A DNA stretch of 64,000 nucleotides from Strongylocentrotus purpuratus (GCF_000002235.5 NW_022145601.1:4895563-4959562); one strand, 5' to 3'; counted from the first letter of the stretch, positions 25,057-37,339 are shown. Translations and numbers: made by a program. The notes: generated from the letters alone by a model not told the origin.

Positions 25057-25221
25057 ATTGAGAAGCTAACGCACAATACGGCAGATCTGGGTTCTACTTC
25101 ATCCTCTCATTACGCGAGAGGTCTCTGCTCTATGCCAAATCTTCGATCACTGGATCTGGAAGATGTGGGGCTGAGTGATGAGTTCTACTCAACGATGGCC
25201 TCTGAGGCATCAAAATCAAAG
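25057..25221 (+). CDS. LRR cassette exon 5, class A
   Basis: Signature T,N,T,D / D,E,D,G; STSSS at residues 13-17 (Ala15 to Ser). Same protein as exon 6. Confidence 0.85.
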
Positions 25222-25673
25222 GTAAACCAAACATGAATCCTATTCAAAACGATTTTTGTTTTGCAAATAATTTTACATTCTTCAAATTCCACATATGACG
25301 TAACTGTTTTTTCATATTAAAAAAAGATAAATTACACATTTTCATTAGTTACGAGGACTCTCATATCAATATTATAAATAGTTTGGCTATGCTGACAAGG
25401 AAAAAAGGACTTGTAAATAAAATGAATTTTGGTGTCATAATGATATAAAAGCATATCAAAATGTGTTTTAAAACCACGTATTCTACAAATACTATGTCGC
25501 ATTCTATATTGAAAAATTATTTGAATTTCGTCAATAGTCGCAGGAAATTTATTCTAAATGTGCATGGTAAAGAGACTAATACAACACTTTTAATTTGCTT
25601 CAACAGACACTGTCTCTCTTCCAACTATTTATAATTGTTGACAATTCTTTCTTTTTTCCTGTCACATCACCAG

Positions 25674-25838
25674 ATTGAGAAGCTAACGCACAATACGGCA
25701 GATCTGGGTTCTACTTCATCCTCTCATTACGCGAGAGGTCTCTGCTCTATGCCAAATCTTCGATCACTGGATCTGGAAGATGTGGGGCTGAGTGATGAGT
25801 TCTACTCAACGATGGCCTCTGAGGCATCAAAATCAAAG
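25674..25838 (+). CDS. LRR cassette exon 6, class A
   Basis: Protein identical to exon 5, including the STSSS variant; the introns differ by single bases and A-run length. Confidence 0.85.
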
Positions 25839-26518
25839 GTAAACCAAACATGAATCCTATTCAAAACGATTTTTGTTTTGCAAATAATTTTACATTCTTC
25901 AAATTCCACATATGAGGTAACTGTTTTTTCATATTAAAAAAAAGATAAATTACACATTTTCATTAGTTACGAGGACTCTCATATCAATATTATAAATAGC
26001 TTGGCTATGCTGACAAGGAAAAAAGGACTTGTAAATAAAAATGAATTTTGGTGTCATAATGATATAAAAGCATATCAAAATGTGTTTTAAAACCACGTAT
26101 TCTACAAATACTATGTCGCATTCTATATTGAAAAATTATTTGAATTTCGTCAATAGTCGCAGGAAATTTATTCTACATGTGCATGGTAAAGAGACTAATA
26201 CAACACTTTTAATTTGCTTCAAGAGACACTGTCTCTCTTCCAACTATTTATAATTATTGACAATTCTTTTTTTTTTCGTCTCGTCTTTGTTTGCTCTAAC
26301 CACACTCATTTCCTTTGGGTTATTTCTCTCTATATATTTTGTGTCTCTGTCTCTTTCCATCTCTCTCTCTCTCTCCTTTCTTTTGTCCTTGCTTTTAGTA
26401 GTCTAAGTGGAGTTTCATAATTTTGATATTAATGAGAGTAAGAATATTTTAATTACAAATGTGGTCTTTACTTGATAATACTTTTCACTCTTTTCAACCT
26501 GTCCTGTCACATCACCAG

Positions 26519-26684
26519 ATTGAGAAGCTAGATCACAGTAACGCAAATATGGGTTCCGCTGCATCCTCTCATTACGCGAGAGGTCTCTGCTTCATGCCAA
26601 ATCTTCGATCACTGGATCTGTCCAGCGTGAAGCTGAGTGATGAGTTCTACTCAACGATGGCCTCTGAGGCATCAAAATGAAAAG
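26519..26684 (+). pseudogene. LRR cassette exon 7, class C, premature stop
   Basis: Signature D,S,N,N / D,S,S,K, with Met11 and Phe25. Near the 3' end the usual AAATCAAAG reads AAATGAAAAG: one base changed and one inserted. This makes an in-frame TGA at 26678-26680 and an exon of 166 bp, which breaks the 0-0 phase. Including it would end the protein after about seven LRR exons, so it is either skipped or acts as a truncation switch. It is the only long-form unit among the first ten cassettes. Confidence 0.8.
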
Positions 26685-27136
26685 GTATACTAAACATCAT
26701 TTCTATTCAAAATGATTTTTGTTATGCAAATAATTTTGCATTTTGCAAATTCCACATATATTGTTACTGTTTATTCATATAAAAATTAAAAAAATTACAC
26801 ATTTTCATTAGTTACGAGGACTCTCATATCAATATTATAAATAGTTTGGCTATGCTGACAAGGAAAAAGGACTTGTAAATAAAATGAATTTTTGGTGTCA
26901 TAATGATATAAAAGCATATCAAAATGTGTTTTAAAACCACGTATTCTACAAATACTATGTCGCATTCTATATTGAAAAATTATTTGAATTTCGTCAATAG
27001 TCGCAGGAAATTTATTCTACATGTGCATGGTAAAGAGACTAATACAACACTTTTAATTTGCTTCAACAGACACTGTCTCTCTTCCAACTATTTATAATTG
27101 TTGACAATTCTTTTTTTTTTCCTGTCACATCACCAG

Positions 27137-27301
27137 ATTGAGAAGCTAACGCACAATACGGCAGATCTGGGTTCTACTGCATCCTCTCATTACGCGAGAG
27201 GTCTCTGCTCCATGCCAAATCTTCGATCACTGGATCTGGAAGATGTGGGGCTGAGTGATGAGTTCTACTCAACGATGGCCTCTGAGGCATCAAAATCAAA
27301 G
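27137..27301 (+). CDS. LRR cassette exon 8, class A
   Basis: Signature T,N,T,D / D,E,D,G with STASS. Back to the short-form unit after the class C exon. Donor GTAAAC. Confidence 0.85.
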
Positions 27302-27752
27302 GTAAACCAAACATGAATCCTATTCAAAACGATTTTTGTTTTGCAAATAATATTACATTCTTCAAATTCCACATATGAGGTAACTGTTTTTTCATATTAA
27401 AAAAAGATAAATTACACATTTTCATTAGTTACGAGGACTCTCATATCAATATTATAAATAGTTTGGCTATGCTGACAAGGAAAAAGGACTTGTAAATAAA
27501 ATGAATTTTGGTGTCATAATGATATAAAAGCATATCAAAATGTGTTTTAAAACCACGTATTCTACAAATACAATGTCGCATTCTATATTGAAAAATTATT
27601 TGAATTTCGTCAATAGTCGCAGGAAATTTATTCTACATGTGCATGGTAAAGAGACTAATACAACACTTTTAATTTGCTTCAACAGACACTGTCTCTCTTC
27701 CAACTATTTATAATTATTGACAATTCTTTTTTTTTTCCTGTCACATCACCAG

Positions 27753-27917
27753 ATTGAGAAGCTAACGCACAATACGGCAGATCTGGGTTCTACTGCATCC
27801 TCTCATTACGCGAGAGGTCTCTGCTCCATGCCAAATCTTCGATCACTGGATCTGGAAGATGTGGGGCTGAGTGATGAGTTCTACTCAACGATGGCCTCTG
27901 AGGCATCAAAATCAAAG
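27753..27917 (+). CDS. LRR cassette exon 9, class A
   Basis: Protein identical to exon 8; the flanking introns match closely. Confidence 0.85.
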
Positions 27918-28368
27918 GTAAACCAAACATGAATCCTATTCAAAACGATTTTTGTTTTGCAAATAATTTTACATTCTTCAAATTCCACATATGAGGTAAC
28001 TGTTTTTTCATATTAAAAAAAGATAAATTACACATTTTCATTAGTTACGAGGACTCTCATATCAATATTATAAATAGTTTGGCTATGCTGACAAGGAAAA
28101 AGGACTTGTAAATAAAATGAATTTTGGTGTCATAATGATATAAAAGCATATCAAAATGTGTTTTAAAACCACGTATTCTACAAATACTATGTCGCATTCT
28201 ATATTGAAAAATTATTTGAATTTCGTCAATAGTCGCAGGAAATTTATTCTACATGTGCATGGTAAAGAGACTAATACAACACTTTGAATTTGCTTCAACA
28301 GACACTGTCTCTCTTCCAACTATTTATAATTGTTGACAATTCTTTCTTTTTTCCTGTCACATCACCAG

Positions 28369-28533
28369 ATTGAGAAGCTAACGCACAATACGGCAGATCT
28401 GGGTTCTACTTCATCCTCTCATTACGCGAGAGGTCTCTGCTCTATGCCAAATCTTCGATCACTGGATCTGGAAGATGTGGGGCTGAGTGATGAGTTCTAC
28501 TCAACGATGGCCTCTGAGGCATCAAAATCAAAG
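28369..28533 (+). CDS. LRR cassette exon 10, class A
   Basis: Signature T,N,T,D / D,E,D,G with STSSS. The donor changes to AAAG|GTATAC, and the exon is followed by the long 3.8-kb intron. The exon and intron are copied at 37340. Confidence 0.85.
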
Positions 28534-29590
28534 GTATACTAAACATCATTTCTATTCAAAATGATTTTTGTTATGCAAATAATTTTGCATTTTGCAAATT
28601 CCACATATATTGTTACTGTTTGTTCATATACAAATTTAAAAAATTACACATTTGCATTAGTTGAGAGTACTCTCATTTCAATATTATAAATAGTTTGGCT
28701 ATGCTGAAAAGGGAACAAGACCAGTCAATAGAATGAACTTTGGTGTCATAATGATATAAAAGCATTTCAAAGCGTGTTTTAAAAGCACTTATATTACTAA
28801 TATTATTTCGCATTCTATATTGAACAATTATTTAAATGTTGTCAATAGTCGCAGGAAATTCATTTTACATGTGCATTGTAAAAGGAAGGATATAACATTT
28901 TATTTTGGTTCAACAGACACGGTCTCTTTTTTCCAAATATCTATTATTGATGGCATTTGTTTGTCTTTCTTCATCTCGTCTTTCTTTTCACCTACCACAC
29001 CACGTGCCCTTTGAGCCTTTTTCTCTCCATCTCTCTTTGTCTCTCAGTATGTCTCTGTCTATGACCCGGTCTCTCTCTCTCTCTTTCTTTCTCTCTCTCT
29101 CTCGCTGTCTTTTTTCACAACTATTTATGATTGATGACAATTGTTTTTCTTTCTTCATCTCGTATTTCTTTGCTCTAATCACACCCATTTCCCTCGTTTT
29201 TTCTCTATATATATCTATATGTCACTGTCTCCCTCCTCTCTCTCTCTCTCTTTCATTCTCTCCCTTCTGTTTTCCTTGCTTTAAAAGTCTATACAGTAGA
29301 GGTTCATGATGTCACATTAATGACAGTACAAATATTATATAATATAATATAGTACAAATATAAATTCTTCTTTTTTTATCTGATTTTGTTTATTTAAGTT
29401 AATCTTTATTGACGTTTTTACAATAGGGAAAGAAGATTATTCTTGCACTTCACACACTATAGGACGCAGGAAATTTACCTCTCGGGATGGGGAGAAATGT
29501 TCCCTTGACGCTATTTATTTCTGCCAGCAAACCCCTACAGTTTTACAATTCTCTTGCCGCAGTTGTCGATACGTATACATGTACACACGC

Positions 29591-29700
29591 TCAGTGGCGT
29601 AATGAGCAAAACATTTTGTGGGAGCCAAACCAGAAAGGGCTCAGGTGTCAATCCGTTCGGTGGCGGGGAGGGAGGGGGGGTGCATCCGCCCTTTCCTGAA
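29591..29700. repeat. Dispersed repeat fragment (copy 1)
   Basis: Starts CAGTGGCGTAATGAGC and continues to a G-rich end (GGGGAGGGAGGGGGGG). Related to the fragment at 16478; duplicated at 38561-38670. Confidence 0.45.
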
Positions 29701-30817
29701 ATAATAAGTTTATGCAGATTTTCTATTTGATAAACATTTCACAGTATAGCAACTCCGTGGGTCAATTACATATTATATTTTCAAAATGCCTTCAAAATTT
29801 CACGCTATGAACTACAGATAATTAGATCTGGACTTAATATGCAATTTTTTCCCTTTCTATTCATATTGGATAGGCAGCGTTACATATCAAAACTTCCTGT
29901 GGATATTCCTCGTAGTCTACACGGAATCGCTACATCTTTTGGCAGTAATTTTTCACTCATCTTCCCTCAGTTTGGAAAGAAAATGATGATATTGTATAAG
30001 CCTACAATAAAGGTGGGGTATGAGAGGAGTTCCCCTTATCTTTTAAGGAAATGTTTGTAATTGAAAACAAAGCCTCGCAATCAGAAGACACAGGGGAGGA
30101 GAGTTACTATGAAAATTCAGCCATTTAAATGTTTCAGAAAGCACTTTCTAGGTCCCCTGTACTTAGCTGGCCGGGCAGCTGCAATGTTTTGCCGAATATA
30201 TATTACTAATCAATATATTCATAGGGGGGGGGAGAGGGCGACAACAAAAAAGGACACTTTCTGGGGCGAACAGGGCATATACAAAAGGAAATCTCAAATA
30301 ATGAGGGATAATTATTTGTTTCTCTCTTAACATGCATGGTCCAATAAGGTACTGTCTAAGCATCGTTTTACTTTGCAGTTCAATGTGATAGTTAATTGAA
30401 TATTCATTTGCATGGAAGCAAAGTTTCAAAATTTGAGAGGTCGCAGTACGAAAAATTACAGCTTATAAAGAAGAAAAACAAAACAATCCTGATGGGATTT
30501 TAAACATGATCTAATCCTGAAAGACTGAAAATAAATTTGATAATTAACATAATATTATATCAACTATAAATGCGAGCGAGCGAAGCCACAAGCTTGGGGG
30601 GAGGGGTGAGAGATTGAAGAAAAGACGCTTCAAAATTAGGGGCATATTTCATGGAGAAAATCTAATCTTGATGGAGTACGCCATGGATGAAATCATTTCT
30701 TCACAGTATACGAGTTAGAAAAGAAAAAATGTTAGCAAAAAAAAAGAGAACTTTTAAGATAAGAGAAAGGAAAATAAAGAAAGGTAAAAAACAAAATGGT
30801 TTACAAAAACAAGAAAA

Positions 30818-31078
30818 AATGGCTCAATCTGTAAAGCGTCTGCCTGTCGAACCAAAGATCCCAGGTTCGAATCCCACCCAGGCGGATGACTAAAGCCTGC
30901 GTTGTGTGTTAACGTGCCCCTCCCCTTGTTCATAGACGCAGGCTTTCTTAAGTGGAAAACACAACGTCCTTCGTATAGGACGTTAAATGGAGGCCCCGTG
31001 TAGAGAAGAGTCACTACCTTTGAACGTTAAAAACCCACTGCACTATTCGTATAAGAGTAGGGGGAAGCCCCAGTGTAG
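30818..31078 (+). mobile_element. tRNA-derived SINE (copy 1)
   Basis: Starts with a tRNA-like head: A-box-like TGGCTCAATCTG and a B box GGTTCGAATCC about 40 bp later, the internal RNA polymerase III promoter. The body holds two small hairpins (AAAGCCTGCGT with ACGCAGGCTTT; CGTCCT with AGGACG). It ends near GTAGTTGTCCACATGC, about 260 bp long. It is not a functional tRNA gene because no acceptor stem closes. Duplicated at 39784. Confidence 0.75.
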
Positions 31079-31083
31079 TTGTC

Positions 31084-31405
31084 CACATGCACACACCCCA
31101 GCGGGAGCGTACGCAGGGGGTGGTTTTGGGGGTTGAACCCCCCCCCCCCTCAAATATTTTTGTTTGTGTGTGTTTTTGAGGAACCCCCCCCCCTCATTTT
31201 TGTTTTAAATTTAAAATAAATCCAAAAAAAAAAAAAATTGTGCAAATGGGTGACCAAAAATAGGTGACCTTACCCCCCCCCCCCCCCCCCAACGGAACGA
31301 AATACCGATCGGCCAAATTTTCGGGAAAAAAGGTTACCTAACTGCCAAGGGGGGTGTTTGGACACCCAAAACACCCCATCCCCCCCCCCCCCCGGCGTCC
31401 CTCGA
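31084..31405. repeat. C-run-rich dispersed repeat (copy 1)
   Basis: Begins GCGGGAGCGTACGCAGGGGG and contains four poly-C runs of 10-18 and an A run of 13. Run lengths differ from those at 40062-40388, as expected for unstable homopolymers or assembly error. Confidence 0.6.
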
Positions 31406-31721
31406 TACGCCCTGGTATCAATATCAAAGAAAGTTGAAGGGGTTAACTAACAATAATACATTCCGGCCCCTCGCCGAAATTAGAACACTTTGTAAGTTAC
31501 TGCGTAACAAATTTGCATCATATCGACCCCCTTTAATAGTATACCTTATTTAAGTTTTTAAATTTTGAACTTTGCATTAAGGACTTTTTGGGCCACACAG
31601 ATAATTAATCAAAGTCTGACCTCAATGTTCTCTCCACCCTCATGACGATAGTCAGTGTTAATTAAACCAAGTAGAGAATTATTTATTATCAAGTAGAGTA
31701 AAAACAGACATTTTGGGAATT

Positions 31722-31885
31722 TGCGGCCGGTGTCCTACGGGCACCAAGACAGTTTTTAAGCCGTACGGGAGCCGTGGTGCTGAGTTGACTGCTCCCAACT
31801 CTCCCGGTATTTTTATCTGACCGTTAGGCCGTAGAAGGCCATTAAAGGGGCCGGAAGGGCACCTCACGGGTCCCGTGCGGGCTCC
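31722..31885. repeat. GC-rich island element, copy a
   Basis: About 165 bp of GC-rich sequence in an AT-rich intron, ending GTGCGGGCTCC. It lacks 22 bp near its left end compared with its duplicate at 40711, a deletion between short direct repeats. Family unknown. Confidence 0.6.
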
Positions 31886-32378
31886 ACAATAGAATGAACT
31901 TTGGTGTCAGAATGAAATAAAAGCATATGTTTTAAAAAGCGTGTTTTGAGTGTGTTTTAAAAGCACGTATTCAAAAAAATAGTATTTCGCATTGTATATT
32001 AAAAATCATTTGAATTTTGTCAATAGTCGCAGGAAATCCATTCTACAAGTACATGGTAAAGACACAGATATAACGCTTTTATTTTGCTTGAACTGACACA
32101 GTCTCTCTTTTCCAACTATTTATAATAGATGACAATTGTTTTTCGTCTCGTCTTTTTTTGCTCGAACCACACCCATTTCCCTCGGGTTATTTCTCTCTAT
32201 ACCTCTGTCTCTTTCCAGGTCTCTCTCTCTCTCTTACCTTTCTTTTTTCCTTGCTTTAAAAGTCTAAGTAGAGGTTCATGATGTAACGTTAATGAAATTA
32301 AGACTATTTTAATTAGAAATGTGGTCTTTACTTGATAATACTATTCACTCTATTCAACCTGTCCTATCACATCACCAG

Positions 32379-32543
32379 ATTGAGGAGCTAAAGCACACGA
32401 ACGCAGATCTGGGTTCTGCTGCATCCTCTCATTACGCGAGAGGTCTCTGCTCCATGCCAAATCTTCGATCACTGTATCTGACCAGAGTGAAGCTGAGTGA
32501 TGAGTTCTACTCAACGATGGCCTCTGAGGCATCAAAATCAAAG
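32379..32543 (+). CDS. LRR cassette exon 11, class B
   Basis: Signature K,T,N,D / Y,T,R,K. First class B exon. The donor is AAAG|GTTAAC, weaker than the class A GTAAAC. Confidence 0.85.
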
Positions 32544-33358
32544 GTTAACCAAACATGATTCCTATTCAAAACGATTCTTGTTTTGCAAATAATTTTACAT
32601 TCTTTAAATTCCACATAATATGAGGTAACTGTTTTTTCATATTAAAAAAAGATAAATTACACATTTTCATTAGTTACGAGGACTCTCATATCAATATTAT
32701 AAATAGTTTGGCTATGCTGACAAGGAAAAAGGACTTGTAAATAACATGAATTTTGGTGTCATAATGATATAAAAGCATATCAAAATGTGTTTTAAAACCA
32801 CGTATTCTACAAATACTATGTCGCATTCTATATTGAAAAATTATTTGAATTTCGTCAATAGTCGCAGGAAATTTATTCTACATGTGCATGGTAAAGAGAC
32901 TAATACAACACTTTTAATTTGCTTCATGAGACACTGTCTCTCTTACAACTATTTATAATTATTGACAATTCTTTTTTTTTTCGTCTCGTCTTTGTTTGCT
33001 CTAACCACACTCATTTCCTTTGGGTTATTTCTCTCTATATATTTTGTGTCTCTGTCTCTTTCCATCTCTCTCTCTCTCCTTTCTTTTGTCCTTGCTTTAG
33101 TAGTCTAAGTGAAGTTTCATAATTTTGATATTAATGAGAGTAAGAATATTTTAATTACAAATGTGGTCTTTACTTGATAATGTCTCTGTCTCTTTCCATC
33201 TCTCTCTCTCTCTCTCCTTTCTTTTGTCCTCGCTTTAGTAGTCTAAGTGGAGTTTCATAATTTTGATATTAATGAGAGTAAGAATATTTTAATTACAAAT
33301 GTGGTCTTTACTTGATAATACTTTTCACTCTTTTCAACCTGTCCTGTCACATCACCAG

Positions 33359-33523
33359 ATTAAGAAGCTAGATCACAGTAACGCAAATCTGGGTTCCGCT
33401 GCATCCTCTCATTACGCGAGAGGTCTCTGCTCCATGCCAAATCTTCGATCACTGTATCTGTCCAGAGTGAAGCTGAGTGATGAGTTCTACTCAACGATGG
33501 CCTCTGAGTCATCAAAATCAAAG
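33359..33523 (+). CDS. LRR cassette exon 12, class C
   Basis: Signature D,S,N,N / Y,S,R,K, with Lys2 and Ser51. The first half matches the stop-bearing exon 7 and the second half approaches class B, so it looks chimeric. Donor GTATAC. A ~120-bp stretch before it (33070-33290) is duplicated, giving two pyrimidine blocks. Confidence 0.85.
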
Positions 33524-33551
33524 GTATACCAAACCTGATTTCTATTCAATA

Positions 33552-33721
33552 GGAGCTGCCGTAAAGTTCCTACGGGCATCAAGACAGTTTTTTAAACCGT
33601 ACGGGAGCCGTGGTGCTGAGTTGACTGCTCCCAACTCTACCGGTATTTTGATCTGACCGATAGGCCGTAGGAGGCCATTAAAGGGGCCGTAAGGGCACCT
33701 CACGGGTCCCGTGCGGGCTCC
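33552..33721. repeat. GC-rich island element, copy b
   Basis: 170 bp from GGAGCTGCCGTAAAG to GTGCGGGCTCC, bounded by complementary GGAGC/GCTCC. It starts 28 bp after the exon 12 donor and replaces about 200 bp of the usual cassette intron. It contains a GTAAAGTTCCTACGG hairpin-like stretch. Confidence 0.65.
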
Positions 33722-34217
33722 ACAATAGAATGAACTTTGGTGTCATAATGATATAAAAGCATATGTTTTAAAAAGCATGTTTTGAGTGTGTTTTAAAAGC
33801 ACGTATTCAAAAAAATAGTATTTCGCATTGTTTATTAAAAATCATTTGAATTTTGTCAATAGTCGCAGGAAATCCATTCTACATGTACATGGTAAAGACA
33901 CAGATATAACGCTTTTATTTTGCTTGAACAGACACAGTCTCTCTTTTCCAACTATTTATAATAGATGACAATTGTTTTTCGTCTCGTCTTTTTTTGCTCG
34001 AACCACACCTATTTCCCTCGGGTTATTTCTCTCTATACCTCTGTCTCTTTCCAGGTCTCTCTCTCTCTCACTCTTACCTTTCTTTTTTCCTTGCTTTAAA
34101 AGTCTAAGTAGAGGTTCATGATGTACATTAATGACATTAAGACTATTTTAATTAGAAATGTGGTCTTTACTTGATAATACTATTCACTCAATTCAACCTG
34201 TCCTATCACATCACCAG

Positions 34218-34382
34218 ATTGAGGAGCTAAAGCACACGAACGCAGATCTGGGTTCTGCTGCATCCTCTCATTACGCGAGAGGTCTCTGCTCCATGCCAAA
34301 TCTTCGATCACTGTATCTGACCAGAGTGAAGCTGAGTGATGAGTTCTACTCAACGATGGCCTCTGAGGCATCAAAATCAAAG
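34218..34382 (+). CDS. LRR cassette exon 13, class B
   Basis: Signature K,T,N,D / Y,T,R,K. Start of the regular 835-bp series in copy 1. Donor GTTAAC. Confidence 0.85.
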
Positions 34383-35052
34383 GTTAACCAAACATGATTC
34401 CTATTCAAAACGATTTTTGTTTTGCAAATAATTTTACATTCTTTAAATTCCACATATGAGGTAACTGTTTTTTATATAAAAAAAAGAGAAATTACACATT
34501 TCCATTAGTTACAGTCAAGGACTCTCATATAAATATTATGAATAGTTTGGCTATGCTGACAAGGAAAAAGGAATTGTAAATAAAATGAACCTAGGTGTCA
34601 TAATGATATAAAAGCATATCAAAATGTGTTTTAAAACCACGTATTATACAAATACTATGTCACATTCTATATTGAAAAATCATTTGAATTTCGTCAATAG
34701 TCGCAGGAAATCCATTCTACATGTACATGGTAAAGACACAGATATAACCCTTTTATTTTGCTTGAACAGACACAGTCTCTCTTTTCCAACTATTTATAAT
34801 AGATGACAATTGTTTTTCGTCTCGTCTTTTTTTGCTCGAACCACACCTATTTCCCTCGGGTTATTTCTCTCTATTCCTCTGTCTCTTTCCAGGTCTCTCT
34901 CTCTCTCTTACCTTTCTTTTTTCCTTGCTTTAAAAGTCTAAGTAGAGGTTCATGATGTAACATTAATGACATTAAGACTATTTTAATTAGAAATGTGGTC
35001 TTTACTTGATAATACTATTCACTCTATTCAACTTGTCCTATTACATCACCAG

Positions 35053-35217
35053 ATTGAGGAGCTAAAGCACACGAACGCAGATCTGGGTTCTGCTGCATCC
35101 TCTCATTACGCGAGAGGTCTCTGCTCCATGCCAAATCTTCGATCACTGTATCTGACCAGAGTGAAGCTGAGTGATGAGTTCTACTCAACGATGGCCTCTG
35201 AGGCATCAAAATCAAAG
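35053..35217 (+). CDS. LRR cassette exon 14, class B
   Basis: Same protein as exon 13. This cassette has no counterpart in the second copy of the segmental duplication, where exactly 835 bp are missing. Confidence 0.85.
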
Positions 35218-35887
35218 GTTAACCAAACATGATTCCTATTCAAAACGATTTTTGTTTTGCAAATAATTTTACATTCTTTAAATTCCACATATGAGGTAAC
35301 TGTTTTTTATATTAAAAAAAGAGAAATTACACATTTCCATTAGTTACAGTCAAGGACTCTCATATAAATATTATGAATAGTTTGGCTATGCTGACAAGGA
35401 AAAAGGAATTGTAAATAAAATGAACCTAGGTGTCATAATGATATAAAAGCATATCAAAATGTGTTTTAAAACCACGTATTATACAAATACTATGTCACAT
35501 TCTATATTGAAAAATCATTTGAATTTCGTCAATAGTCGCAGGAAATCCATTCTACATGTACATGGTAAAGACACAGATATAACGCTTTTATTTTGCTTGA
35601 ACAGACACAGTCTCTCTTTTCCAACTATTTATAATAGATGACAATTGTTTTTCGTCTCGTCTTTTTTTGCTCGAACCACACCTATTTCCCTCGGGTTATT
35701 TCTCTCTATACCTCTGTCTCTTTCCAGGTCTCTCTCTCTCTCTTACCTTTCTTTTTTCCTTGCTTTAAAAGTCTAAGTAGAGGTTCATGATGTAACATTA
35801 ATGACATTAAGACTATTTTAATTAGAAATGTGGTCTTTACTTGATAATACTATTCACTCTATTCAACTTGTCCTATTACATCACCAG

Positions 35888-36052
35888 ATTGAGGAGCTAA
35901 AGCACACGAACGAAGATCTGGGTTCTGCTGCATCCTCTCATTACGCGAAAGGTCTCTGCTCCATGCCAAATCTTCGATCACTGTATCTGACCAGAGTGAA
36001 GCTGAGTGATGAGTTCTACTCAACGATGGCCTCTGAGGCATCAAAATCAAAG
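35888..36052 (+). CDS. LRR cassette exon 15, class B variant
   Basis: Signature K,T,N,E / Y,T,R,K, with Lys21 (YAKG instead of YARG). Both variants recur at 44044. Confidence 0.85.
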
Positions 36053-36720
36053 GTTAACCAAACATGATTCCTATTCAAAACGATTTTTGTTTTGCAAATA
36101 ATTTTCATTCTTTAAATTCCACATATGAGGTAACTGTTTTTTCATATAAAAAAAAGAGAAATTACACATTTCCATTAGTTACAGTCAAGGACTCTCATAT
36201 CAATATTATGAATAGTTTGGCTATGCTGACAAGGAAAAAGGAATTGTAAATAAAATGAACCTTGGTGTCATAATGATATAAAAGCATATCAAAATGTGTT
36301 TTAAAACCACGTATTATACAAATACTATGTCACATTCTATATTGAAAAATCATTTGAATTTTGTCAATAGTCGCAGGAAATCCATTATACATGTACATGG
36401 TAAAGACACAGATATAACGCTTTTATTTTGCTTGAACAGACACAGTCTCTCTTTTCCAACTATTTATAATAGATGACAATTGTTTTTCGTCTCGTCTTTT
36501 TTTGCTCGAACCACACCTATTTCCCTCGGGTTATTTCTCTCTATACCTCTGTCTCTTTCCAGGTCTCTCTCTCTCTTACCTTTCTTTTTTCCTTGCTTTA
36601 AAAGTCTAAGTAGAGGTTCATGATGTAACATTAATGACATTAAGACTATTTTAATTAGAAATGTGGTCTTTACTTGATAATACTATTCACTCTATTCAAC
36701 CTGTCCTATCACATCACCAG

Positions 36721-36885
36721 ATTGAAGAGCTAAAGCACACGGACGCAGATCTGGGTTCTGCTGCATCCTCTCATTACGCGAGAGGTCTCTGCTCCATGCC
36801 AAATATTCGATCACTGTATCTGACCAGAGTGAAGCTAAGTGATGAGTTCTACTCAACGATGGCCTCTGAGGCATCAAAATCAAAG
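36721..36885 (+). CDS. LRR cassette exon 16, class B variant
   Basis: Signature K,T,D,D / Y,T,R,K; framework Leu29 is Ile (PNIRSL), shared only with 44877. Last exon of copy 1. Confidence 0.85.
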
Positions 36886-37339
36886 GTTAACCAAACATGA
36901 TTCCTATTCAAAACGATTTTTGTTTTGCAAATAATTTTACATTCTTTAAATTCCACATATGAGGTAACTGTTTTTTCATTAAAAAAAAGAGAAATTACAC
37001 ATTTCCATTAGTTACAGTCAAGGACTCTCATATCAATATTATGAATAGTTTGGCTATGCTGACAAGGAAAAAGGACTTGTAAATAAAATGAACCTTGGTG
37101 TCATAATGATATAAAAGCATATCAAAATGTGTTTTAAAACCACGTATTCTACAAATACTATGTCGCATTCTATATTGAAAAATTATTTGAATTTCGTCAA
37201 TAGTCGCAGGAAATTTATTCTACATGTGCATGGTAAAGAGACTAATACAACACTTTGAATTTGCTTCAACAGACACTGTCTCTCTTCCAACTATTTATAA
37301 TTGTTGACAATTCTTTCTTTTTTCCTGTCACATCACCAG

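Larger units (their letters stand above)
28534..32378. other. Long intron inside the array (copy 1)
   Basis: Made up of a cassette-like intron with two pyrimidine blocks (28534-29340), the old block also seen at 19580-20660 (29349-31675, interrupted by a SINE and C-rich repeat), a GC-rich element (31722-31885) and a long-form cassette leader. No LRR exon is visible in it. Confidence 0.7.
28150..37120. repeat. Segmental tandem duplication, copy 1 (~9 kb)
   Basis: Covers cassette exons 10-16 and the long intron, and recurs at 37121-45270 at an offset of 8971 bp (falling to 8156 bp after a one-cassette difference). Both copies share rare variants, such as ACACTTTGAATTTG upstream of exon 10 and the PNIRSL codons of exon 16. 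Differences are mainly in homopolymers and (TC)n length. Confidence 0.9.

Noticed and set aside
30818..30890. tRNA gene
   Set aside because: A and B boxes are present, but there is no closing acceptor stem and the sequence continues into a SINE body.
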